Source: Cryptomeria japonica
Taxonomy: Eukaryota; Streptophyta; Pinopsida; Cupressales; Cupressaceae
DNA length: 64,000 nt
Assembly: GCF_030272615.1 (NCBI RefSeq)
Contig: NC_081408.1
Location: 621,794,476 to 621,858,475, forward strand
Reading direction: 5' to 3'
Shown: positions 1-10,334 of the stretch, in pieces
How positions within the stretch are numbered: position 1 is the first letter of the stretch
Layout: each line of letters starts with the position of its first letter
The notes under the pieces: generated by a model
What the model saw: the letters and a program-made list of their open reading frames with translations, nothing else
Databases searched by the model: none
Told to the model about the DNA's origin: nothing
Position numbers and translations under genes: made by a program

Positions 1-2
1 CC

Positions 3-419
3 CAGTCGAGTTGTATGGAGATGGAGGGATTGATTCAAGACATTCAGATGAAGATCCTTGCCTTAGTTGAGGAGTTATTGGGTGTTGATGTTAGTGATGC
101 TAGTGGTTTACACTTGGCCGAATTAAGAGGCAAGATGAAATTTATGTATTTTTGCTAGTTAGACTGTTTGAAGAAGAGTCAGGTAGACGACTTGGTCCCT
201 TTGTTGATTCATGTTCATAGTTCGCAGAAGCTCATGCCAGATTGGGAGAACACTTTGGACGCTTGCTCGGATTCACTGGACGTGATTGATTTTCAACAGG
301 ATACCTTGCCTAGCATTTCCATGGAGGAGTTAGATTCAGTATTGGCTAGACTCTTGAAGTATGCTAGGAGAGAGAGAGAGAGATGCAGGGAGGAATCTTC
401 TAGAAGATTCTCTATTTGA
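3..419 (+). pseudogene. C-terminal part of an LTR-retrotransposon ORF of unknown function
   Basis: A reading frame enters from the left edge and runs to a TGA at 417-419. It is interrupted once by an in-frame TAG at 156-158, so it is probably dead. The product is charged and helical in character. Near its end it has a PDW motif (LMPDWENTL) and a closing EEL...VLARLLKYARRERER stretch. The short ORF at 28731-28952 on the - strand ends in a comparable way (NTPDWHHM, EELEIVARINAKIRREQE) and also stops just before an LTR. I infer that both are the 3' end of the same element ORF. I do not recognise a characterised domain. It lies 28 bp upstream of the LTR at 448-1378. Confidence 0.5.
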
Positions 420-447
420 TGACTAGGTATCTTTTTATTGGACCATA

Positions 448-1378
448 TGTTGGTGGCTCCATTTTTGATGTAAACCCTAATTAGGGCAATTCTAGGGTTT
501 TATTGGCATGATCTTGGTCGTTGATCTTGTATCAATCTTGGCCATCCATTTTGTAAGAGACTCTATATATACCTCCTTGTCTCTCATTTGTAAGAGTGTT
601 TTTGTAGCATTGTTGGTATATGCTGCAGCTATTTGAATCATAATCATTGTTCAATTGTTGGTGATTTTGCTCTTCAAGTGTTGCCTTTGCATTCATGGTT
701 CTCAATTCCTCCAAGTTAGATTAGAATTTATTTTCATGTATGTTAGATTGAGTGAAAGATTTGTTGAATATATTTGTGTGGAATCCTTAATCCATACCAC
801 TAGCCTCTTACCGCTGGTAAGTGCGCCTTGTGTGGTCAACTGAAAATTTGAGTAAGCTTAACTTCAACTATTATGCGTCCCTTGACAATCATCATCTTGG
901 ATGGTGTCAACGTTTGATGGTAATAGTCTGAAAATCCATAAGTATACCTTAGACGATTGCACTAAGCTTGTGTCAATACTTGTTTGTGAGAGCTTGCCTA
1001 GTTTGATTCCACTAGATCCGTTCATCATTTCCTACATTCCTAGGCCTAGAATAGATTTCCTGAACCCTATTCCTTTTGCCCATTTTTTAGTAAGAATTAA
1101 GTCTGGAGCTTCATTGATAAATCCTAAGTTGTCAGTACACCTATTCCGCATCTTCATGATCGAAGAAGATAATCCAAACATTTGCGTAAGTCCCCAAGTG
1201 AACACAACAATTCACATCGACCAGTGAGTTACCCACTCGTCAAGACCTGACATGTAGCATTCTTGGAATCATTTTAGTTGATCTTATCCTTAGCATCTGA
1301 GGTGATTTTGTTCAAGAGAGGGTAAATTACCTTGGTATTTTATTTTGTAATGTTATGTGCATAAAACACACATTAACA
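448..1378 (+). mobile_element. LTR (931 bp) of a conifer LTR-retrotransposon family, copy 1
   Basis: Begins TGTTGGTGGC and ends CATTAACA, giving TG...CA inverted ends. The stretch from about 645 to 1378 reappears in inverse orientation at 34311-35049, including recognisable matches such as the Leu-Asp-Pro-Phe-Ile-Ile coding stretch near 1010. A third, more diverged LTR sits at 27719-28717 on the - strand. The promoter-like part is conserved between copies 1 and 3 (an AAACCCTAATTAGGG motif, a TATA box, then CTCATTTG). An open frame at 901-1227 lies in the downstream half. No second LTR of this copy is in the window, so the body lies to the left, and no target duplication can be checked. Confidence 0.7.
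564..571 (+). promoter_or_regulatory. TATA box of the copy-1 LTR
   Basis: TATATATA followed about 25 bp downstream by CTCTCATTTGTAAGAGTG, the likely transcription start zone (R region start). The LTR at 27719-28717 has the same arrangement on the - strand (TATATAAGG, then CTCATTTGGAGAGTG). That conservation supports a real LTR promoter. Confidence 0.6.
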
Positions 1379-1502
1379 TGTTCCACATGACACTTTTGTG
1401 ATCCTTGTCGTGCAAGTGTGACATGTTATGTGGTGTCTTTGGTGTTTCAAAAAACCGTTATTTGGTCAAGTTTTGCCTTGGTCCTTCAGAGGGGGCGTTG
1501 CA

Positions 1503-2000
1503 TTAATATCTAAAGATGTCACTTTCAATTGCAACCTTCTTGGCTGCCAAATCTTTGCAAATGATGAGACCATGTATAACTACCAAAAATTCGGCCTCAT
1601 TGTTTGTTCCTCTATGGCGCAGTTTTGAAGAGCTACAAATGATCAATCCATTCCAATCTCTGATGATACATGTACCAGAGGTGCTTGGGTTGCATCTCAA
1701 GACTCTATCAAAATTCAACTTGAGCCAACCATGTTGAGGAGACCGCACAACTTGATCCCCAACCCCAACTAAATGGGAAGTTGGACCCCCAACCCCAATC
1801 CACAAAGGGATCCTGAACCCCTGCCAATTGAACCTCATTTTAGAATCCCAATCCATGAATGAAGTATTCTTTGTAGTAAGTTGAGAAATTCTGTTGTTCA
1901 AAACTTCCATAATTACTGCATTTATTTTATTCTGCAAAGATGGAAGGCCGTTTTCCTTTTCTTGGAATATCTTTTTATTTTGTCCTTCCACAATTCCCAT
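1503..2000 (-). pseudogene. Remnant of a plant RNase H-like domain (LINE type)
   Basis: A 165-codon open frame. Its second half has the RNase H-like pattern seen at the C-terminus of plant non-LTR (LINE) reverse transcriptase proteins: WLKLNFD, then a GT.IIRD.NG turn, then TNNEAEFLVVIHGL and KKVAIESD. The Asp of NFD, the Glu of NEAEF and the Asp of ESD are the expected catalytic acids. The N-terminal third (LPSLQNKINAVIMEVLNNRI...) is less diagnostic. No reverse transcriptase core is found upstream on the - strand, so this is a fragment. A host-encoded RNase H-like protein of the same fold is possible but less likely in this repeat-rich setting. Confidence 0.6.
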
Positions 2001-2112
2001 AAAAGAATGAAAGAGCTAGTAATCCAAAGACTTGCAAAGGAGACAGACCTTTTGATGATTGGCCACAATTGAAACAAACATAGGATGTCACCTAGGAGGG
2101 CGCTAGATAATC

Positions 2113-3105
2113 CAAAGAGAAACGAGAATCGCTCGGACTCGCCCAAACTCGACGAGTCCGGGTCAGAGTCATGCCTCCCGAGTTTGCAGAGCTCAGACTT
2201 GGACTCATACTCAGCCGAGTCCAGGAGAGGCAAAATCACCAGACTTGCCGAGTTGGCAAGTTTGGCCTAGAATCGCCAAACTCGGCGAGTCCAGTGCTTG
2301 AAACTCGGCCTTCAGTTGGGTTAAATAAAATGACAATTTCTTTTTTTTAAAAAGTTTTTTTGAAATGAATGATCTTGTCTTTGTTCACTATAACCTCCGC
2401 TTGAGAATTAGAAAAAATAGGGTTACAACATGTCAGCCAATAGAAAAATAACATGCGATGCCTTTATTAAATAATAATAGTCTTTTTGGCCTCGCGGGGC
2501 GATGCCCCTTGACCCCAACTTGGGGGCGCTGCCCCCAAACCCCTGTCAAAAAATATGGGGGAAATTGAGTCGATAGAAGTAGGGAAAATTTAACCTCAGA
2601 GTTTGACATTGATTGGATCGACCAGGTAGATATAGAGGCTGAGACTGTAGCCATGGCAGTGGAGGAGCCGGAGGGTGCAAGGTGCTCTGAGCCATAGGCT
2701 TGTAGTTGTATTTACCTTTGGTATTTGTATGGAACATTTGATGATGATCATATGATATGGATTTTTTATTCCATGAGTTTTGTAATATTGTATACATTTG
2801 ACAATATTTATATATCTATGTTTGTTATTTCCTTCAGCGACAATTTGCGTTAATGCTTATGTGATTGATGTATACTTATGCATGCAATCAAATAAGATGA
2901 GTTTGATGATGTTATTGTGTCTTTAAGGTGTATTCAATAAAGGGTGCATGAAACAAGTTTTAAATCTCTAAAAATCTCTAAATTTCTTGAGTTTTTCACT
3001 TTCTCGAGTCCAGCTGAGTCTGAAGCCGAGTCTGACTCCGAGTCCCGAGTCAGAGTCCGGGTTGGCCTTGCCGAGTCCGAGCCGAGTCCGAGTCCCGTTT
3101 CTTTG
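2113..3105. mobile_element. Non-autonomous hAT-like element A with CGAGTC subterminal repeats
   Basis: Imperfect terminal inverted repeats start CAAAGAGAAACGAG on the left and CAAAGAAACGGG on the reverse complement of the right. Behind each end is a dense cluster of the word CGAGTC/GACTCG (2130-2310 and 3003-3095). The core at 2486-2600 (GATGCCCCTTGACCCC, GGGGGCGCTGCCCCC, GAAGTAG..AAAATTTAACCTC) matches the core of element B at 42395-42525. A short + strand frame ending in a TAG at 2695-2697 (..FDIDWIDQVDIEAE..) resembles the acidic C-terminal tail of hAT transposases, so this may be a deletion derivative. I cannot find a clean 8-bp target duplication. Confidence 0.55.
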
Positions 3106-3936
3106 ATCCAAACACAACATAGAGCCAACGCCAACATTCCTAGGAGAAAGGACACCTCAAATGCACATGATCCACATATTCTTCTTGAGCTTTGCAAAGA
3201 ACACACTTGGATGGACCTTGAAAGCCAATTGCTTTCATTGTTGATTTGCATATAGATTGCAATAAATTATGACAAAAGCCAAAAGATTCCACCTTTCAAC
3301 TTCAAAATGACAAAAAATTGGAAAATATGCTTCTACTCCTAATTAGCATCAGCTAAATTTGCATGAAAATCAAAGATGAGTCCAATTCATTGCAACTATG
3401 AGGGATTGCTTCATAATGTAATCTCAAACAGTCACTTTTTAGTGTCCTCATGAAGTTGTGTGGTATCTTTGAGACCAACATCCCATTGTGCAGTTTGAAT
3501 TTGACAACAGTCAAGACTTTGTCAATCTTGGTGTCTCAAGGAACTATGTGCAACCACCGATTTCTCCATTCATCGAGAGATAATCCTATTCCTCTTGATT
3601 GCCTATATGAAGTTGCAAGTGGGGTTGAGGGGTAGTGCCCTGCGTAACGACTCAAAGTTAGTGCCTTTGAGATCACACAATCCTACAGGTGTATGGCATT
3701 CCAAATAATTTTTTCACTTTGAAATTAGTGATGTAGCTTTGGCATTTGTTTTCCTTATTTTCAATGCCTACAATTGTTCTCCTTCTTTGCCATATTCTTC
3801 AAAATATAGAAAATGGCAAGGAGTTTGTTTTTTGTTTTTAGTTGTTAGTGTGCCTTTTATAGGTTTAGCATTGGTGTAAAGGGGTGTGGTAGTTGTTGAT
3901 GGTGTTTTTATGCACTATGCAACACAAAATAAAATT
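3106..3936. other. Unassigned stretch between repeats
   Basis: No ORF, splice pattern or repeat boundary that I can support. Short open frames here lack any recognisable motif. Some of the sequence may be decayed pararetroviral or retroelement DNA continuing from the block that starts at 3937. Confidence 0.3.
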
Positions 3937-4250
3937 TTATGAGATTTGCCAAAACCCCTTGGTTAGATCAAATTTAGAATATATGTTGGATCTTTGAATG
4001 GTTTGCCAAATATGGTCTTTGGAATGCAAGGGATGTTGATTATCTAACAAGCAAACGTTAAGGGGCTTATAATTCACAACGAATTTTTTTTCTGGTAATT
4101 CATTACCATTTTTATCCTTTTTTGAATATACATTGCATGACAACAAAAAGTTGTTGATGATTCAGAAATTATACCTTTTTGTAGGAGATCTGTAATCCCA
4201 TTTTTACAGAGCTCAGTTTCTGCTTTGCTTAACAAGAAGTAGTTGGCATG
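3937..4250 (-). pseudogene. Caulimovirid-like reverse transcriptase, N-terminal fragment
   Basis: The frame contains FVVNYKPLN followed by SKFDLTKGFWQI, the fingers/palm signature of pararetroviral and Ty3-like reverse transcriptases. The first catalytic Asp is the D of KFDL. An upstream stretch in the same region (..NGITDLLQKGIISES) fits the preceding RT segment but is separated by a stop. The catalytic DD box and everything after it are missing here. An RT C-terminal part of similar style occurs at 13600-14436. Confidence 0.6.
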
Positions 4251-4505
4251 CCCCTTTGGTACAATGTCTTTTCCATTTGAATCTTTTTTAAGGGGAAGCC
4301 GACACTGAAGACTTTGACAGAGCTTTTGTCAGATCCTTTGTCATTAGATTCTGCTTGAATTGCTTTTGTAGATGATTGAAGTTTTCTCGTAGTGAGTCTA
4401 CTTGTTTTGTCTGCCAATTTTTGTTGAATGAATTTTTTGAAGATGGTAAGAGTGTTTTCGTTGTGAATGCTTGCTCCTTTTGAAGTCGTGGGAAATGAAT
4501 TCCTC

Positions 4506-4904
4506 TTATGATGGATAATTGGAAGTCATTGTAATAGGTTCCCAACTTTGCATTGTCTGCCTTCCAATGATACCGTCATAGTCATCAATTTCAAACTGAA
4601 CAAACTTTATAGTTTGTTTGTATCCATCTGGAAATTCAATTGGTGTGAAGCAGACCAAGTGAGATGTATGGTCTCCTTTACCAAAAGAAATTTTGGTGTC
4701 ACCTTCTGTCCATTGATCCCTTGGAAAACAATTATATCTAGCAATGTTTATATCAGATCCAGTGTCAGAGAGAAAGTTCAGAGAATACTTTTTTATTTTC
4801 TCAAAGTGAATGTCCAGAGTTATTCCTGGGCAGCTGGTTTTCCTAACCATTTTGCATTTGCCGCCTTCTTTTTCAGCTTCCTCTATTGCTATCATGGTTT
4901 GCAT
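4506..4904 (-). pseudogene. Retroviral-type aspartic protease of the caulimovirid-like block
   Basis: The motif LSDTGSDINIA is the catalytic DTG/S loop of a retropepsin-like protease, and YDGIIGRQTM is the second conserved segment (hydrophobic-hydrophobic-G-R). The spacing of about 75 residues between them is typical. The frame is open for 132 codons and then continues in a shifted frame (4288-4545) into a linker rich in K, S and T before the RT. The enzyme would process the viral polyprotein. The flanking frames are broken. Confidence 0.6.
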
Positions 4905-5226
4905 GATTGGAGAATATGGCTTTTCTTGACAGAAGAGATCCCCTTCTTGATCAGTTGCAGCACTGGTGAATTGAATTCCTTTGGATGATTCGGGTCCATC
5001 AAGTTCTTCGTTCAGATCCTACAAACATTTCTAATTCTTTTGTCTACTTTTCTCCTTATGCATTTGGTCATGCATTTCTTCTTCCTGCAATTCTTCTAAT
5101 TCTGTTCTTGCTTGTCCAATGACTTTATCCAAGAAGTCTAGGCGATGATGTCGCCATGTGTGTCAGGCTGAAGATCCTATGGAGGTGCTTCCTCCTTCTT
5201 TCTTTCCTCTTAAGGCTTTTAGTGGT

Positions 5227-5849
5227 TTAGTCAGGGGTGTTTGGGCTATTGGAATAACAGGTGTTACTTCCGATGGTTCCTCTTATCTGTTGTTTTAATG
5301 CATACAATGCATTGAGTTGTTGCTTTTGTTTTTGCCAGGTTCCTTCAGTTCCCAACATCTGTTGATTTGCTTGTTCTAGCTTTCTGATTTGTTGGAGGAC
5401 CTCATTGAGTAGTTCCGAGGTGTCCTTGTAATAGGTCGTATTACTTCTGATCATACGACAAATGTATGATACTTCAGAGCCTGAATAATCAGAACTATCA
5501 GAGCTGATCTCTGAAATTTCTTCTGATATTTCCATTTTAGCATCCTCAAACTCTTCTACTTCTGACGAGGGAATATCATTGTTATGACTGGGATAGTCAT
5601 TAATGAAGTCATATTCATCCTTATTTTCTATCCCTAGATCCTTGACTGCTCCGACTTTGGCCTTACCCTTCTCTTTTTGTCTATCAGGATGTTTATTTGC
5701 AAAGTGCTCGCCTTTGCAAATGAAACAAGTGGGTTTCCATCTGCTAGATCTACGATGCTGACCCTTATTCCTAAAAAATCCTTTGCCATACTTCCTTCAA
5801 GTCTTGCCATTGAAAAAATGTTTTTTGGGTGTTTGGAAATTACATTCAA
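5227..5849 (-). pseudogene. Zinc knuckle and acidic tail of the capsid region
   Basis: Around 5690-5735 the - strand encodes CFICKGEHFANKHPD, a CCHC-like nucleic-acid-binding knuckle in which the last ligand position reads His instead of Cys. It is followed by a Lys-rich stretch and then an acidic, Ser/Glu-rich region (5430-5560: EISEEISEISSDSSD). A coiled-coil-like segment with LEQANQQML follows. This order, a knuckle after the capsid and then an acidic linker before the protease, suits a caulimovirid coat-protein region. Stops interrupt the frame near 5630. Confidence 0.5.
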
Positions 5850-6901
5850 AATACATGTTTTTTTCCTTTTCTTTTCTTTGAATATGAATCAGATTTCCTT
5901 TTAGTATAGAAGTCATTGCAGCCATAACCAGGTGTAATCTTTTTACAGAGTGATGGTGATAATTGGGGCTTGATCTTCTTAACCCACCTTCTTTCTTTGT
6001 GTCCTTGCCAAATTTCCTTATTGATTTCTGTAATAAAATTACAGAGTTGTGGGAAAGTTATTTCTGTTCCAGTCCTGACTAGGTCATCGAGGACTCTTTT
6101 TAGGTAGAAATCTCCTACAGTTGGAAAGCTCTTCAAAAATTTGTAATACATTGCTTCACAATCCTGTTAACATCTACTGTAATAAAAATTGAAATACTGA
6201 TCTTGAAAATATTGATCTATTTGACTTAGATCACACCACTGGGATTCACAAAACCTATTATATGCCATTCTCTCAATGGCGTCTGTATGCCCAACAAACA
6301 TGAGAGTTAGCTGATTGCAGACTGCATCTAATCCAGCATTAATCAGGTCTATTCTATACGTAGAATCTAGACGATCCTATGCTCTTCTGGCTATGACTGT
6401 CATCCCATTGAGGGCTTGTAGAATGATGTCTTGAGGCCGTATTCCTGTGTTGGTTGAAATGTAGTTTTGCACTCATGCTCTAAGGGCTTCTACACTTTTT
6501 TGGTTTTCTATGGGATCAAAATAATCAAAATTTGACCATGGTAGAGTCTCTGCTTTGAAATTCTGCAGATGTGGAAAAGTTCCCATTCCTTGATGGAATT
6601 GATTCCAACTGGTGCCATTTGCCAAATTGATCTTAGAAAAATTAAATTGTTGTTTGATTTTATTGATCTTGTATTGTCCGGTGGTAGGATTCCATTCCTT
6701 TTTGGGTTCAGGCTCAGGTAATGAGGGATTCAGTATACCTTTATGTTTTGCCTGAATGTTTTGAAAACTTGTTGCGCTTTCAGGGAAAGATAAGACCTTT
6801 TGTGCTGAGATTGGTTTGGCATATGAATCTGTCATATGGCTTTTTATTCCAACAGCTTCATTGATGATTGTTTGCTGTGTTTGAGTTACTTCTTTTACCA
6901 T
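5846..6901 (-). pseudogene. Capsid-like (coat protein) region of the caulimovirid-like block
   Basis: Two open stretches (6473-6901 and 5846-6151) with a broken link between them encode a capsid-like domain. The second holds FLKSFPTVGDFYLKRVLDDL and a CNFITEINKEIW helix, and ends in a basic tail (KRKSDSYSKKRKGKK) just before the zinc knuckle. The first is a linker with PEPEPKKEW and a Trp/Asn-rich segment. At least three in-frame stops occur between 6152 and 6472. Confidence 0.5.
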
Positions 6902-7307
6902 TTGATGGCTTAGAGAACTTGGGAATATTCTTCCATGAACCTTGTGGAAGAGGATGAAGAGGTGGAGTCAAATTAAGGGGACCATAATTCTGCCCCCATG
7001 GTCCTTGTGCAACCATTGCTACTGGCTGTATAGGTTGATATGGAGGAATTACAAATCGTTGCACTTGTGGTTAAATCAAAGACCTTGGTGCACTTGAAGC
7101 CTTACTTGGAATAGGAGATCTTTGACTGGTAGGTGGGAAAGTCCTTGTCCTTTGAAGATAAGAACTGGCATGCACAAGCAAATAATCAAAATGATGTTTT
7201 TGAAGAAGCTCAAAAATGGGATCAACAACAGCGTGTAACTTTGACTTGCCAGAGTAGAAACTGTTTAGGTGCTCGTATCCCCAGTAGAGTCGCCAAAAAC
7301 AGTTGGG
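6858..7307 (-). pseudogene. Movement/capsid junction frame of the caulimovirid-like block
   Basis: A frame is open from 7307 down to a stop at 7071-7073, continues as a Pro/Gln-rich segment (FVIPPYQPIQPVAMVAQGPW) and then shifts into the capsid frame near 6900. The upstream part contains GKSKLHAVVDPIFELLQKHHF and LVHASSYLQRTRTFPP. By position it should be the C-terminal part of the movement domain or the linker behind it; I do not recognise a diagnostic motif. The frame ends close to the LTR boundary near 7300, which suggests that an LTR element interrupted it. Confidence 0.4.
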
Positions 7308-7589
7308 TTAAAATTTTTGTAAACTTAGGGAAGCATACAAAATGTGGATTTTCACCACAATGTTTCAGACAATATCTCTCAGAAGGCAAGATATGGTCTT
7401 TCCTCTTTATAAGGGAAGGCTCCGTCTTTTCTGCATTCTATATCCACTCTTAATGTACTTGCTATAATAACTTAGTTCTGTTTTTTCAGAACAAGCATTT
7501 ATCCAATTCCCTATCTAGAATGGATTTTCTCTTTTCTCAACAAAGTAATTCTACCTTGTTGTAACTTAAGAACTTAGTCTAATTGGAAG

Positions 7590-8090
7590 CAAAGAGTCCG
7601 TGAAAGTACAAAGCCTTTCGTTGCTTCCTTTTCTGAAAATGACTTGAGGGATGGGTTTTTTGTATATAAGGAACTCAAAGTCTCCTTCAAATACTCAAAT
7701 CCTATCAACCACTGTAACCCAAATAGTGATTATTACTGACACTGAAATAAGATTCGCAATAAATTGTAAGCACAAAGTCTTCCAAATATATCACAAAACT
7801 TTCTACCTTAACGAGATAACTCAACAAAGCACAAAGTCTTTGCCTTACTATTCACTTTATACAAAATTTTCAGTAAGATATCATAACACAAAGTCTACAA
7901 TATTTTTACTTTATCTCTTTCAACTCAAATACTTTTCACAAAGCAAGATTTAATCTCAAAGAAAGTAGAAAAGAATGCCATAAGAACATTCCCTCACACA
8001 TTAAAGCACTCCCAAGACAAAGATTGGATGCAATTTCTTTTCTTTAATTATATTTCTTGAATACACTACAAGCTCAAAGTCTTAGATAGC
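7590..8090 (-). repeat. Degenerate repeat of the word GACTTTG(T/A)G
   Basis: On the - strand the word GACTTTGAG or GACTTTGTG recurs about six times at spacings of roughly 50-140 bp (near 7595-7610, 7675, 7775, 7838, 7890, 8080). It lies inside the LTR-like segment, downstream of the TATA box, so it would sit in the transcribed leader. The + strand word GGCGGACTTTG of the array at 30.3-31.7 kb shares the GACTTTG core. Confidence 0.5.
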
Positions 8091-8151
8091 TTTTCAATTT
8101 TGCAGAGTTTCCAAGTATTAGCCAAAAGATAAATATTACAAAAAGATCTCT

Positions 8152-8162
8152 CATATATATAG
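8152..8162 (-). promoter_or_regulatory. TATA box of the LTR-like segment
   Basis: On the - strand CTATATATATGAGAG lies about 200 bp downstream of the ORF stop at 8357 and is followed by a T-rich leader. The position relative to the ORF matches that in copies 1 and 3 of the family. Confidence 0.5.
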
Positions 8163-8356
8163 AAGAGGGATAATGCACAAAAATAGGGAGAAGTTACAAC
8201 TAATTGTGACTAAGTGAAAAGTAGGAGCCAATTTGACTTAGGACACGTGCAGTCGTATATGTGTACAAGTGCATATATGGAATGACACATGAGGTGTCAA
8301 TAGCTTATTACAAAATGACACTAAGAAAACATAAAATAATCTATGTATGCACATCT

Positions 8357-8802
8357 TCACATTGGTCTTGTTTTGTGGAATTCTTCAAACTTTTGTATAG
8401 CAATTTTCTTTTGGGTTTCATCCCGTCCTTGAGTATGATTGGTGATGATCTTGACCTGTGTAATGGAATCTACCAAATCAATGCAACATTTCTTATGTTT
8501 CTTTAAGAGAGAATCCAAAAAATCCAGAATGAAGTGAAGAACTACCAATTTGTCAATAGAGGACAAAGAGAAATCCTCTTTCTCAATTTCAGCGGTTTCA
8601 ACAAATTAAATTTTTTGATGATCACATCCTCATCAAGAGCTTTCTGATTTTCATCTAAGAAAGTGTAGGGAATTTTTGATACTTTATCCACAATTTCTTT
8701 CCTCTTATTTATACATTCCTTTTGAGCCTTTATCATGTCCTTGATAAGCTGCTCCAAGGTATTCATTTGATGCTCTAATGCTTCTTGCTGCTCAACATAC
8801 AT
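8357..8802 (-). pseudogene. C-terminal part of the - strand retroelement ORF
   Basis: Two overlapping frames (8542-8802 and 8357-8566) continue the ORF upstream after frameshifts. The first is a helical, probably coiled-coil segment (EQQEALEHQMNTLEQLIKDMIKAQKE). The second ends at 8357 with a basic stretch just before the LTR-like region. The role is probably structural or nucleic-acid binding, by analogy with retroelement gag-like proteins; this is inference only. Confidence 0.4.
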
Positions 8803-10025
8803 ATTTGAGAAGGAATAACTCCATTACCTACAATAACATCTGAGTTGAAATCTTCAAAATCAAGCTCTTGAATTTGCTCCATTGTGAGTCGACAATAATC
8901 TAGTTTCTTGATATCATGCTCTCTCCTACAATCAATCCAGATGTCTTCAATGCGATGCACATGAACATATGGTTTCTTCAATTTAATCCTCATTCCTCTA
9001 TAATCAAAGTCGGTCCTTGACTTGAAGAATCTCATGGTCACTCTTCTAATTTCTTCCTCCTTTGCCCTTGCTTTGAAAATTGAATTGATGGAGTATATGC
9101 CAATAGTTAATGCAAACTTGAAACTTGCCTTATGCGAACCAGACCGTGCTTTATGGATTGCCACCATTTGACGAGCCAATTCCATGAAGGCAATTTTATC
9201 CGATGGATACCTTGGGAGCATGAAAGGTTCACTATTAAAACATCCCACCCTAAGGTAGGTGAAGGTAAGAAATTGTAGGAACATAGATCCATATTGGTTC
9301 ACCACATCCCATGCGTCATTAGACACTCTTTTGTTGCATAAATCTTTATTTCGCATGCACATATAGTATCCAAAGAATGCATCATTCACCCTTCGAAAAT
9401 GATGGAAACAATTCTTCAATACCAATTGGGAATAGTATTCATACACAACAACTTGCCTTTTGTCTCTTGATATAGACAAACCTGGGAAATGTCTCATATA
9501 AGCTGCTGCATATTCTAGATAGGATTTCATATAAAACTTGAGGGTAGTTGGTACCTTAGTGAGTTGCTGACACAAAGCATCATTTATTTGCTTACCCCAA
9601 TATATTTTCTCCTTGTTTTGCTTAATGATATGGATGTACTAATACATCCTTCCATAATAGGTATCTGAAGCATGAAGTCTCGTAATCTTGCTTAGAAGAG
9701 TAACCAAGTCATTGACTTCTTGAATAAGATTACTCCTGTGAAAGGTTTTTGGCCACTTGGCAATTGTAGGTCTTGAAGTTTTCAACCAATTATCGTTCAT
9801 GTTTCTTTTGCACTTATCAAAATTCTTGTCATAGTAACTTTGCGCTGATTGCATGGCGATATCAACATACTTCTCAATGTTTGGACACTTGAAGATAGTG
9901 TTGAAAAAGTCCTCATCAAGCCTGATAAGCTTTTTGCCACTAATATCTTTCACGAATTCAAGGTCCTGAGCTGACATTGGAAATGTTGAGACCAGATGAA
10001 TACTATTGTTAATAATAGGCTCCAT
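8775..10025 (-). pseudogene. Retroelement ORF of unknown function, homologous to the ORF at 36032-37117
   Basis: Two open stretches, 9639-10025 and 8775-9575, are separated by stops and look like one broken protein. The second contains YEYYSQL, FRRVNDAFFGYYM, FLTFTYLRVGCFNSEPF and LPRYPSDK. The protein at 36032-37117 has YEYYPQL, YKRVNDAFTMYI, LPTFTYLSIQGFQSEPY and LPRYPTDR in the same order and spacing, so the two are homologous. I know no characterised domain for this pattern; similar uncharacterised proteins are associated with plant repeats. It is not a reverse transcriptase, integrase or protease. The leader upstream carries the palindrome array at 10335-11547. Confidence 0.55.
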
Positions 10026-10334
10026 TTTATAGTATGAGGGTGGCTGCTTGATCCTTTTGAGAAATTATGCTAGGCCCACATGACTTATTTCAATATCCCC
10101 TTATGTTTCAATATTGATGAAGGCGGGAAGACTAGGTGCGGATCTTGTTTTCTGAAGTTCATTGCCTTCTTTCTTGGAGATGGTTTCGTCATCTGTACAA
10201 GAATAACATTGTAGCATAGAGAAAACATTAATACTTGTGAAGAACAATCACCAACCATCTTGATCATTTGAATTGAACAGTATCATGTATGCACTGAATT
10301 TGGTGCTATTAGGGTTTCCAAAATCCTCATTGTA

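Larger units (their letters stand above)
3937..7307 (-). mobile_element. Endogenous caulimovirid-like block, 5' part (coat protein, protease, start of RT)
   Basis: Read on the - strand, consecutive broken frames give a proline-rich and capsid-like region, a zinc knuckle, an aspartic protease and the first part of a reverse transcriptase, in the order used by Caulimoviridae polyproteins. Multiple stops and frameshifts show it is a dead genomic copy. The RT ends abruptly at about 3937. On the 5' side the frame is open up to 7307 and then meets LTR-like sequence. Family assignment rests on gene order and motif style; a gymnosperm endogenous caulimovirid is the best guess, and a Ty3-type element is the alternative. 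Confidence 0.6.
7300..8350 (-). mobile_element. Probable 3' LTR of a - strand LTR element
   Basis: It follows the ORF that stops at 8357, as the LTRs at 448 and 28717 follow theirs. It has its own TATA box at 8152-8162 and about the same length (1.05 kb) as those LTRs. The left end on the + strand, AGTTGGGTT, resembles the TGTTGRTG end of the family with one substitution. A second TATA-like site lies at 7402-7415 (- strand CCCTTATAAAGAGG). The borders are estimates, and no matching 5' LTR is visible near 11.8 kb. Confidence 0.4.

Noticed and set aside
2080-3150. 8-bp CCTAGGAG at about 2091 and 3140 as the target duplication of element A
   Set aside because: The words match but are not adjacent to the inverted ends (CAAAG), and CCTAGG is palindromic, so coincidence is likely.
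2085-3255. Ser/Glu-rich ORFs (2085-2270, 2934-3255)
   Set aside because: They translate the CGAGTC repeat clusters of element A in different frames.
7262-7310. TGGCGACTCTACTGGGGA as a retrotransposon primer-binding site
   Set aside because: The motif looks like a gypsy-type primer site, but it lies inside an open frame on the - strand that continues into the viral coding region, so coding is the simpler reading.
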